Assembly: GCF_026013615.1 (NCBI RefSeq)
Contig: NZ_JAPDPI010000051.1
Coordinates: 1 to 36,035 of the forward strand
Source: Plebeiibacterium marinum
Lineage (GTDB): Bacteria; Bacteroidota; Bacteroidia; Bacteroidales; Marinilabiliaceae
Direction: 5' to 3'
DNA length: 36,035 bases
Within the stretch, counting starts at the first letter, position 1, and each line of letters starts with the position of its first letter. The notes under the pieces are model-generated. The model was given only the letters and a program-made list of their open reading frames with translations, ran no database searches and was not told the origin of the DNA. A program made the position numbers and the translations under genes. Below, in pieces: positions 18,259-24,982 of the stretch.

Positions 18259-19965
18259 ATGTTTAAAGGACATCCAAAGGGATTAATGATTCTTTTCTTT
18301 ACTGAAATGTGGGAACGTTTTGGTTATTATCTAATGTTAGGGATCTTCAGTTTGTATATGATTGAACCCACTTCTTCAAAATTTGCAGGCTTAGGGTTTA
18401 CTAATATGTTTGCTGCAGATATATACGGTACTTACCTGGCATTGGTTTATTTAACCCCATTTTTTGGTGGTTTAATAGCTGACAGGATGATTGGTTACCG
18501 GAAATCTATTTTAGTGGGGGGGGTATTGATGGCTGCCGGATATATTGGGTTGGCAATTCCAGATTCTATGATGGCCTTTTATATTTCATTGTTGCTCATA
18601 ATTTTGGGTAATGGGATGTTTAAGCCTAATGTTTCGGTTTTGTTGGGTAAACTATATGAAAAGCCTGAATTTGAGTCGCTAAAGGATTCTGGTTATAACA
18701 TCTTTTATATGGGTATCAATATCGGAGCTTTCGTTTGTAATTTTGTAGCCGCATATTTAAGGTTGACTTATGGTTGGGGATGGGCTTTTGCTGCAGCCGG
18801 AATTGGTATGTTGATAGGTGTTGTGTGGTTTTTGGTTGGTTTATCTCGTGTACCTGAAATTAAGGAAGCGGATAAAATATCGCCTTCCAGGCCTGGAGAT
18901 ATTAAGTTGAGCAGGTTGTTTACTGTATTGTTTTTACCTGCTTTTGCAGCTGCCGCTATTGGTTGGTTTATTCCTGGAACCATGTTTGGTGGTGATTCTA
19001 CAGATGCATTTATATTCTTCTGTGTTCCGGTTTTACTGTTCTTTTTTACTACGTGGAAAACAGCAGATAAAAAGACAGAAAGAGAGCCTATTGCTGCATT
19101 GTTGGCGGTATTTGGTGTGGTAATTATTTTTTGGGCTGTATTTCATCAAAACGGATCGGCATTAACTTACTGGGCTAAAAACAATACCTCAAGGGAGGTT
19201 TCCGGTGTTACTGAAGTGGTTATAAATACTATTGCTAAAACGGAGGATGTATCCACCTTGCCCCGAGACATTAAAGTACAAGGTTTGCATGGAGAAGATT
19301 TAGGGTTTAAAGAAGGGCCCAACCCATATTTTGATAATTATACAAAGGAATTTCCTAAAGGTAACCTGGAAGGAAAGCCAGGTGATCTGACCCAGGAACA
19401 ATGGCAGGAGCTAACCGCATCTCAAAAAGCAGAAGGCGGGAAATTGAAATTATGGCCAACTGAGTTGCAGGCCTCAATCAACCCTGGATTTGTTGTGTTT
19501 TTAACTCCTTTGGTGGTGGGTGTGTTTGCTTGGTTACGTCGCCGTAAAAAGGAACCTACAACACCAGGCAAGATTGCGTGGGGTATGCTGATCTCTGCAT
19601 TGTCGTGGCTCGTTATGGTGGTTGCTGCTATAACCTCAGCCAATGGTCTGGATAAAGCTTCGGTAGCTTGGTTGTTTGGTGTTTATGGAGTAATTACAGT
19701 TGGTGAATTGTGTTTAAGCCCGATGGGATTGTCGTTGGTAAGTAAACTGGCTCCCAAACGAATTGCAGCTTTAATGATGGGAGGGTGGTTTCTATCAACA
19801 GCTATAGGTAATAAACTGTCGGGTGTGCTTTCTGGTTTATGGGATCTTTTTGAAAAGAAATCTTATTTCTTTTTAACCAATGCAATACTTACCGCAGGTG
19901 CATTTTTAATTATAGTTATAATAATGCCTTGGTTAAAGAGGGTGTATAATGAATATGTGGATTAA
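18259..19965 (+). CDS. POT-family proton-coupled peptide transporter
   Basis: The protein has 568 residues, nearly all hydrophobic helices. The signature of proton-dependent oligopeptide transporters, ExxER, is present in the first helix (E16, E19, R20 in FFTEMWERFGYY), along with the PTR2-type segment GYNIFYMGINIGAF. These inner-membrane carriers import di- and tripeptides with protons. Between about residues 300 and 405 there is a hydrophilic insert (including LTQEQWQELTASQKAEGG), longer than in E. coli DtpA, which I believe is usual for Bacteroidota members. The gene ends at a terminator and is followed by an ArsR-type regulator on the same strand. Confidence 0.93.
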   Translation: MFKGHPKGLMILFFTEMWERFGYYLMLGIFSLYMIEPTSSKFAGLGFTNMFAADIYGTYLALVYLTPFFGGLIADRMIGYRKSILVGGVLMAAGYIGLAIPDSMMAFYISLLLIILGNGMFKPNVSVLLGKLYEKPEFESLKDSGYNIFYMGINIGAFVCNFVAAYLRLTYGWGWAFAAAGIGMLIGVVWFLVGLSRVPEIKEADKISPSRPGDIKLSRLFTVLFLPAFAAAAIGWFIPGTMFGGDSTDAFIFFCVPVLLFFFTTWKTADKKTEREPIAALLAVFGVVIIFWAVFHQNGSALTYWAKNNTSREVSGVTEVVINTIAKTEDVSTLPRDIKVQGLHGEDLGFKEGPNPYFDNYTKEFPKGNLEGKPGDLTQEQWQELTASQKAEGGKLKLWPTELQASINPGFVVFLTPLVVGVFAWLRRRKKEPTTPGKIAWGMLISALSWLVMVVAAITSANGLDKASVAWLFGVYGVITVGELCLSPMGLSLVSKLAPKRIAALMMGGWFLSTAIGNKLSGVLSGLWDLFEKKSYFFLTNAILTAGAFLIIVIIMPWLKRVYNEYVD

Positions 19966-19984
19966 CAAGTATAAACTAATATTG

Positions 19985-20013
19985 AAAAGAGACTGTTTGG
20001 GTCTCTTTTTTTT
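19985..20013 (+). terminator. Terminator after the POT transporter
   Basis: A 9-bp stem (AAAAGAGAC with GTCTCTTTT) with a 7-nt loop runs directly into a T tract, 20 bp beyond the stop codon. Confidence 0.85.
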
Positions 20014-20063
20014 GCTCATAACCCATCGATTACATCTAAATATCTAAATATTGTTAATATGTT

Positions 20064-20094
20064 TTCGTTTTCTGCGAACATATTTATATATTTG
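20064..20094 (+). promoter_or_regulatory. Putative promoter of the ArsR-type gene
   Basis: TTCG at 20064-20067 and an exact TATATTTG at 20087-20094 are 19 bp apart, giving a leader of about 35 nt. The surrounding AT-rich stretch has weak dyad symmetry (ACATATTTA then TATATTTGT) that could be an autoregulatory operator, but the match is imperfect. Confidence 0.4.
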
Positions 20095-20134
20095 TATTTG
20101 TTATTTTATTGTCAATCACTTAGATTGATTTACC

Positions 20135-20458
20135 ATGAAGGAATTCGTAAAGCAAATGAAAATAAAAGATTTAGATGCTGCACAGTTAGAGCGCGCAGCT
20201 AGTATGCTAAAGGCTATTGCCCATCCCATGAGGATTGCTATTTTAAGTCACCTTGAAGAAGGAAAAAGACTCACGGTTACTGAAATTCATAAGTTGCTTG
20301 ATATTGAGCAGTCTACAACATCTCACCATTTGGGTATCTTAAAGGATAAAGGTGTATTGATTTCTCAAAGGGAAGGGAAGAATACTTTTTATTCATTGAA
20401 ACATAACAGCCTGCAGAATATTGTGGATTGTGTAAGTAAATGTACTGTAAAGTTATAA
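20135..20458 (+). CDS. ArsR/SmtB-family winged-helix transcriptional regulator
   Basis: The protein has 107 residues. It shows the typical ArsR layout: a helix with AIAHPMRIAILSHL, a helix-turn-helix with TVTEIHKLLDIEQSTTSHHL (about 46-65) and a wing ending in GKNTFYSL. Metal-sensing members often carry a CxC motif in the recognition helix; none is present here. Two cysteines near the C terminus (C99, C103 in VDCVSKC) could bind a metal or form a disulfide, but that is speculation. It stands alone, with a terminator before it and a 155-bp gap after it, so the regulated genes are not evident; autoregulation is likely for this family. Confidence 0.88.
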   Translation: MKEFVKQMKIKDLDAAQLERAASMLKAIAHPMRIAILSHLEEGKRLTVTEIHKLLDIEQSTTSHHLGILKDKGVLISQREGKNTFYSLKHNSLQNIVDCVSKCTVKL

Positions 20459-20575
20459 AATCATAGAAATCATTTATTGAAGCCTTAAGCTTATACAATA
20501 TGTATTGAGTTTAGGGCTTTGTTTTTAATTGGATTTGGGAACGGGCAAGAGGCGATTTAGTATGATCTGAAGTAG

Positions 20576-20607
20576 TCTCTTATCTCTTATCTCTTATCTC
20601 TTATCTC
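20576..20607. repeat. Tandem heptamer repeat next to the queD start
   Basis: Four complete copies of TCTCTTA (20576-20603) plus TCTC (20604-20607) end six bases before the queD ATG at 20614. The tract therefore lies in the leader or ribosome-loading zone. A change of one unit would move upstream elements by 7 bp without touching the coding frame. Confidence 0.9.
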
Positions 20608-20613
20608 AAGAAC

Positions 20614-21060
20614 ATGTCAAAAATACGGTTAACAAAGGAGTTTCGATTCGAAATGGCTCATGCCCTATGGAATTATGATGGCTTGTGTAAGCATTTCCAT
20701 GGCCACTCATATATACTTAGGGTAACAATAATAGGAAGTCCTATCAATGATCCAATGAATCCTAAATATGGTATGGTAATGGATTTTGGCCAGCTTAAAA
20801 AGATAGTAAACGAAGAAGTCGTGGATAGGTTAGATCATAGTGTAGTGATTAATCAAAATGCAGATCATAAAGAGTTTACGAGTATACCCCAGATGGGTGA
20901 ACGGGTTGTGTTTACCGATTACCAGCCCACTTGCGAAAATATGATTGTGGAAATGGCCCAACGTATTTCTTCGCGATTGCCTGATGATGTTTTGCTGCAT
21001 AGTTTAAGGTTAAACGAAACAGCAAACTCTTTTGCAGAATGGTTTGCCGAGGATAATTAA
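20614..21060 (+). CDS. queD: 6-carboxy-tetrahydropterin synthase (QueD-type)
   Basis: The protein has 148 residues in the tunnelling-fold 6-pyruvoyl-tetrahydropterin synthase family. The CxxxHGH signature that marks QueD is present (C25, H29, H31), and H16 completes the zinc site; D-H in RLDHSVV and E in RLNETANS complete the active site. QueD converts dihydroneopterin triphosphate to 6-carboxy-tetrahydropterin in the pathway to 7-deazaguanine and queuosine tRNA modification. No other queuosine gene is adjacent. A heptamer repeat abuts the start codon, and no preQ1 riboswitch was recognised upstream. A eukaryote-like PTPS role is less likely because of the cysteine at position 25 and the QueD motif. 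Confidence 0.9.
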   Translation: MSKIRLTKEFRFEMAHALWNYDGLCKHFHGHSYILRVTIIGSPINDPMNPKYGMVMDFGQLKKIVNEEVVDRLDHSVVINQNADHKEFTSIPQMGERVVFTDYQPTCENMIVEMAQRISSRLPDDVLLHSLRLNETANSFAEWFAEDN

Positions 21061-21071
21061 CAGGATATAAA

Positions 21072-21105
21072 AAAGCCGGAAAACGGTGGGATGCTTTCCG
21101 GCTTT
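21072..21105. terminator. Terminator between queD and the POT-like transporter
   Basis: An 11-bp stem (AAAGCCGGAAA with TTTCCGGCTTT) and a 12-nt loop sit between two converging genes. The arms end in A and T runs, so it can serve both strands. Confidence 0.75.
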
Positions 21106-21132
21106 ACAAGGGTTGTGTGAGTGGTTTTTTAT

Positions 21133-22494
21133 CTATTCTTTTTTTCTGGCAACTTTGCCATATATGATTAGCGCCACAGCAGAAATGAATGCAATTCCGC
21201 CAAAATAATACCAAATATAATGGGCATGAGCACTGGCAGCCTGCCATTCAGCCGTTCTTCCGCCAAATTTTAAGGGATCAGGACAATATTTGTCAAGCAG
21301 TACACCCGACATCAGGAATCCAAAAATACTCGATAGGAATGAGTGCAAGTGAGAGAATCCCAGGTACAAGCCCTCTTCCCCTTTGGGAGCCTGAAACGAA
21401 AAATATTCAAGGAACCTTGGTGAAATAAACGATTCTGCCAATCCCTGAAAAGCTATACCTACAATCATCATAAATGCAATCGGGTGTAAGCCTACAATGT
21501 TCATATCTGCACCAAATAAGTTTCCTGCAGCCATACAAAATGCCGAAACAGGCATGATGAACATACCAACTGTCATCGAAAATAAGGCACTTCTATTTTT
21601 CATTAACGAAGTAACAATTCCTACAGTTGTAAATACAACTAATGGGTTTACGTTGGCATACCAGCTCGGAGAGGCACTTTCGCCAGCCATACGCAACACA
21701 TATTTAGGCATGGTTGCATAGAGTTGGTGTTGTACCATCCAAAACCCTGTTATAATTAATATTAAAACTATCAACCGCACATTACCCAATACTTTGGTAA
21801 AGGCTATCCATATCTCATTAAATGATTTTCCCTCGCGTTGCTGTACTGATGGTTTAAAAAAGAAGAAGACTGCAATTAGTGCCAGTACAGTCATGCCAGC
21901 CGAAAAGAAACTGATATCAATTAAACCAACATTACCCATGGCATCACGAAGTGGTTTAACGATGGTTTTGCCAGAAAATGCTCCGATGTTTACAATGGTG
22001 TAGAAAATTGAAAAACCGGTTGCCCTGTTTTTTTCACTGGTTTCCAATGAAACGGTACCGGTTATTACCGACTTGATAAAGCTTCCTCCCAGAATGATTA
22101 ACAGCATTACTGGTAAAATCGCATACCTGAACCCACTGTTTTGCAAACCGGTGAAGGTGGTTTCAAAATCATATTGTGCAAGTCCGGCACTCTCAATAAA
22201 TGTGGGTAACAGTCCCAGGCCAAGATAGCCTAACGAAAGCAATGAAAACGCAAGAAGCAAAGATTTTTTAAAACCTATTTTGTCGGCATAGGCACCTGCA
22301 AAAGTGGGTAAAAAATATAATAAACCTGAAAATACACCTGCAATGGTTGCTGCCTCAATATCGCCAAATGCTAAAATCCGTGATAAATAAAGCGTGATAA
22401 CAATAAAAACTCCATAATATGCAGCACGCTCCAACAATTCGGCAAAGTTTGCCGTCCAAAATGCTGCAGAAAACCTCCTAAACACTCCTGTCAT
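21133..22494 (-). CDS. MFS transporter of the POT-like type
   Basis: With the start at 22494 the protein has 453 residues, begins MTGVFRRFSAAFW and has about 12 membrane helices. The first helix carries ELLERAAYYG, an ExxER motif (E19, E22, R23) as in proton-coupled oligopeptide transporters, and FSIFYTIVNIGAF resembles the PTR2 segment. It is shorter than the POT protein at 18259-19965 and lacks that protein's large hydrophilic insert. An upstream in-frame ATG at 22626 would add 44 residues that are not conserved-looking and would disturb the N-terminal helix pattern, so the shorter start is chosen. Substrate: probably small peptides or amino-acid derivatives, not proven. It converges on queD and diverges from recO. 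Confidence 0.85.
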   Translation of the reverse strand: MTGVFRRFSAAFWTANFAELLERAAYYGVFIVITLYLSRILAFGDIEAATIAGVFSGLLYFLPTFAGAYADKIGFKKSLLLAFSLLSLGYLGLGLLPTFIESAGLAQYDFETTFTGLQNSGFRYAILPVMLLIILGGSFIKSVITGTVSLETSEKNRATGFSIFYTIVNIGAFSGKTIVKPLRDAMGNVGLIDISFFSAGMTVLALIAVFFFFKPSVQQREGKSFNEIWIAFTKVLGNVRLIVLILIITGFWMVQHQLYATMPKYVLRMAGESASPSWYANVNPLVVFTTVGIVTSLMKNRSALFSMTVGMFIMPVSAFCMAAGNLFGADMNIVGLHPIAFMMIVGIAFQGLAESFISPRFLEYFSFQAPKGEEGLYLGFSHLHSFLSSIFGFLMSGVLLDKYCPDPLKFGGRTAEWQAASAHAHYIWYYFGGIAFISAVALIIYGKVARKKE

Positions 22495-22636
22495 AAATTT
22501 AAAAATTGTAATAATTAAAAATAAGGGCATAGATAACAATAGATTAGGTAAATCGCAACGACATATGTCATAATTATAGCTGGTATAACTTTGTCTGGTA
22601 TTCGGTTTGTATAGGGCATTATTCACATCCTTCTCT

Positions 22637-22644
22637 TATCTTTG
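22637..22644 (+). promoter_or_regulatory. Putative -7 box for recO
   Basis: TATCTTTG matches TAnnTTTG exactly and lies 28 nt before the recO ATG. The nearest TTTG upstream (22606-22609) is 27 bp away, too far for the normal -33 spacing. Confidence 0.4.
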
Positions 22645-22672
22645 GAAATTGTTTAAACAGGATAGATAATTT

Positions 22673-23401
22673 ATGATTGAATCGACCAGGGGAATAGTTT
22701 TGACTCATACAAAATATGCCGAGTCTAGCATAATATCTCATATTTATACAGAGCACTATGGGCTACAATCCTATATGATTAATCAGGTTCGCAGCAGGAA
22801 ATCAAAAGGGAAAACTGTTTTTTTGCAACCACTAACGCTGGTAAACCTTGAAGTATACCATTCAGATAAAAAGACAATACACCGGATAAAAGATTTTAAG
22901 GTTAGCTCCCCATTTTCATTGATTCCATTTGAGCCCATTAGGCAAAGCCTTGCATTTTTCATTGCAGAAGTATTAAATAAAGCACTAAAACATGAAGATA
23001 AGCTTGGTAATGATCTGTTTGATTTTTTGTTTCATAGTATTTGTTTGATGGATGACAATATACCCGGGATACAAAACTTCCATTTGTTTTTGTTGTTTAA
23101 ACTGACGCAGCCTTTGGGATTTTATCCAAATTTTGAAGAAGAGCTGGAGAAAGTTTTTTTTGATTTAAGGAAAGGGATGTTTACTATTCATGAACCGGTT
23201 CACCCAAACTATATGAATGTTTGGCAGTCAAAGTTATTATATAAGTTAAAATCAGTGGATGTCAATCATTTGGATCAGATAGAATTGAATGGGGAGCAAA
23301 GAACCGAATTTATAGAGAAGATGCTGGATTATTATCATTTGCATCTTTCCGGTTTTTCTAATATTAAGTCTTTCAAGGTTCTGAAAGACTTGTTTAGGTA
23401 A
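22673..23401 (+). CDS. recO: DNA repair protein RecO
   Basis: The protein has 242 residues, the usual RecO size. The N-terminal OB-fold begins with the characteristic ESTRGIVLTHTKYAESS and continues through SYMINQVRSRKSKG and LQPLTLVNLEVYH; the remainder is helical (LAFFIAEVLNKAL and LFKLTQPLGFYPNFE). RecO works with RecR and RecF to load RecA on gapped DNA, and anneals single strands. No zinc-binding cysteine cluster is seen in the C-terminal half, as in other Bacteroidota RecO. It is monocistronic here and divergent from the transporter gene. Confidence 0.9.
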   Translation: MIESTRGIVLTHTKYAESSIISHIYTEHYGLQSYMINQVRSRKSKGKTVFLQPLTLVNLEVYHSDKKTIHRIKDFKVSSPFSLIPFEPIRQSLAFFIAEVLNKALKHEDKLGNDLFDFLFHSICLMDDNIPGIQNFHLFLLFKLTQPLGFYPNFEEELEKVFFDLRKGMFTIHEPVHPNYMNVWQSKLLYKLKSVDVNHLDQIELNGEQRTEFIEKMLDYYHLHLSGFSNIKSFKVLKDLFR

Positions 23402-23472
23402 ATGTTAACATAACAAGGATGTTTGCCCGTTTAGAAATGAAACCTTCAAAGCATAGGTGAACTGTAAACTTA

Positions 23473-23480
23473 TACCTTTG
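23473..23480 (+). promoter_or_regulatory. Possible -7 box upstream of the aminotransferase homologue
   Basis: TACCTTTG matches TAnnTTTG exactly, 172 nt before the ATG at 23652. If used, the cluster of TTTGTAAA boxes would lie in the start of the transcript. No matching -33 box was identified. Confidence 0.3.
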
Positions 23481-23483
23481 GGG

Positions 23484-23537
23484 TTTGTAAAAAAATATCC
23501 GTTTTGTAAAAAAAACTTTGTAAATTGTATTTACAAA
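23484..23537. promoter_or_regulatory. Cluster of TTTGTAAA boxes with a perfect 9-3-9 dyad
   Basis: TTTGTAAA occurs in direct orientation at 23484-23491, 23503-23510 and 23517-23524 and in inverted orientation (TTTACAAA) at 23530-23537. The last two form a perfect palindrome of 9-bp arms around a 3-bp centre (23517-23537). The arrangement looks like a multi-site operator. Confidence 0.45.
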
Positions 23538-23651
23538 TGCTGTTTGTTCAGTATAAAACCAATGTTTAATGTGTGTTTTAGGATGATGGGTTAACGTGTA
23601 ATTAGCTCATTTTTATTCGACCAGGTCTTAAATTATCAGAATAGTTACATC

Positions 23652-24785
23652 ATGATTGTACAAAATATGGAAAAGTTATCTTCGCCTAAAGATATAGCAG
23701 CGTATGCCAGGGAAGTTGATTTAATTAATATGGCGGAAAATTTTTCAATGCAGAAAAGTGCCCCTGAATTGACAGATTTATTGCATTCTTATATTAAACC
23801 ATTTGCCAACGAATCATCACCTAAATTTGGGTTGCTTGAGCTCAGGGAAGCCATTGCCTTAAAAACAGAATCCTTATATGATTTTAAATATGCTCCGGAT
23901 ACAGAAGTAACAGTGACTAATGGAGTAAAACCATGTGTTTTTGCTATCATGCTTGCTTTGCTTAAAGAAGGGGATGAGGTAATCGTCTTTGAGCCGGCTC
24001 ATAAAAGTTATCAGGCTGCCATAAATGTAACTGGCGCTCGTGTGGTTTATGTTGAACTTGATGCGCCAGAGTTTAGTTACGACTGGGAGAAGGTACAGAA
24101 ATTTGTTACCTCTAAAACACGGATGATAATCATTAACAGCCCGCACTTTCCCACTGGAACAACCATGTCGGAACTGGATATGTTAAGACTTCAGAAAATT
24201 ATTAATGGAACTAATATTTACATATTGAGTGACGAATCTTTTGAGCATATTGTTTTTGATAAAGAAATGCACCAAAGTATTGCGTTATATCCAAAATTAA
24301 GGGAACGTAGTATTATTGTTTCTTCATTCAACGAAACTTTAGGGATTAACAATTGGCATATTGCGTATTGCCTGTCTACCGAAAAAATAATGAAGTCTAT
24401 CAGGGGTGTAATCAGTTTGTTGGGCGAAGGGGTTGGTATTCCGTATCAAAAGGCCATCGTTTCATACCTGAATAAACATAGTGATTTTGCTAAGCTGGCA
24501 GGGTTTTATCAGAAAAAGCGTGATTTATTGTTAGAAGGTCTGGATGATTCCGGGGTGTTCTTCGTGCCTTCAAAATCTTCCTATTATCAACTTATTTCCA
24601 AAGCAGGGAAAAATGATAGTACTGATGTAGATTTTGCCATGAGTCTGATCAAAGATGTAGGTATTGCCGCAGTGCCATTGAGTTACTATTACCATCAAAA
24701 AATAAAGACAAAATTTGTGCGACTTAATTTTTCATTACCGGATGAAGATCTGATTAAAGCAAATCAATTTTTAAAAGGAATATAA
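23652..24785 (+). CDS. Class I/II aminotransferase homologue lacking the PLP lysine
   Basis: The protein has 377 residues and full-length similarity to fold-type I aminotransferases of the methionine/kynurenine aminotransferase group. The pattern FGLLELREAIA, GDEVIVFEPAHKSY, NSPHFPTGT, LSDESFEHIVFD, SSFNETLGINNWHIAYC and FVRLNFSLPDEDL follows the family in order. The position of the Schiff-base lysine (SSFGKT in active enzymes) is glutamate E228 (codon GAA, 24333-24335). Other cofactor contacts have changed: F166 for the Asn in PHNPTG, F197 for the Tyr in DEVYE, H for Tyr in EPAHKSY, and GVKP for the GATE phosphate loop at 91-94. D194 and the carboxylate-binding R357 remain. The frame is open, so it looks like a preserved protein, not a decaying gene. 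It is likely a non-catalytic or repurposed member. Confidence 0.88.
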   Translation: MIVQNMEKLSSPKDIAAYAREVDLINMAENFSMQKSAPELTDLLHSYIKPFANESSPKFGLLELREAIALKTESLYDFKYAPDTEVTVTNGVKPCVFAIMLALLKEGDEVIVFEPAHKSYQAAINVTGARVVYVELDAPEFSYDWEKVQKFVTSKTRMIIINSPHFPTGTTMSELDMLRLQKIINGTNIYILSDESFEHIVFDKEMHQSIALYPKLRERSIIVSSFNETLGINNWHIAYCLSTEKIMKSIRGVISLLGEGVGIPYQKAIVSYLNKHSDFAKLAGFYQKKRDLLLEGLDDSGVFFVPSKSSYYQLISKAGKNDSTDVDFAMSLIKDVGIAAVPLSYYYHQKIKTKFVRLNFSLPDEDLIKANQFLKGI

Positions 24786-24786
24786 C

Positions 24787-24962
24787 AAAAGAGGGTGCCT
24801 GTAATAACATTAGTTTGTTAAATTTTTATAATGTACTGATTCTAAATACATTGAATGATTTATGGCAAAATTATTATCTTATTGATTTTAAGCGAATTGT
24901 AAATCAGTCTAATGTCTATTATCTAAAATCTAACGATCTATTGTAATAAAGCACCCTCTTTT
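24787..24962. other. 12-bp inverted repeats flanking a 152-bp AT-rich spacer
   Basis: AAAAGAGGGTGC (24787-24798) and its exact complement GCACCCTCTTTT (24951-24962) bracket the gap between two converging genes. The second arm is followed by TTATT, so it may act as a long-loop terminator; equally the 176 bp could be a small non-autonomous element with terminal inverted repeats. No flanking target duplication was found. Confidence 0.4.
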
Positions 24963-24982
24963 TTATTGTCTTATCTATAAAG

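Noticed and set aside
20576-20607. CRISPR-like array
   Set aside because: The units are 7 bp and contiguous without spacers, and no cas gene is present.
20461-20613. preQ1 riboswitch upstream of queD
   Set aside because: No C-rich loop with an A-rich tail of the preQ1 type was found; the leader is dominated by the heptamer tract.
22495-22626. 44-residue N-terminal extension of the POT-like transporter
   Set aside because: The extension is not helix-1-like and overlaps the likely divergent promoter region with recO; the ATG at 22494 gives the family N terminus.
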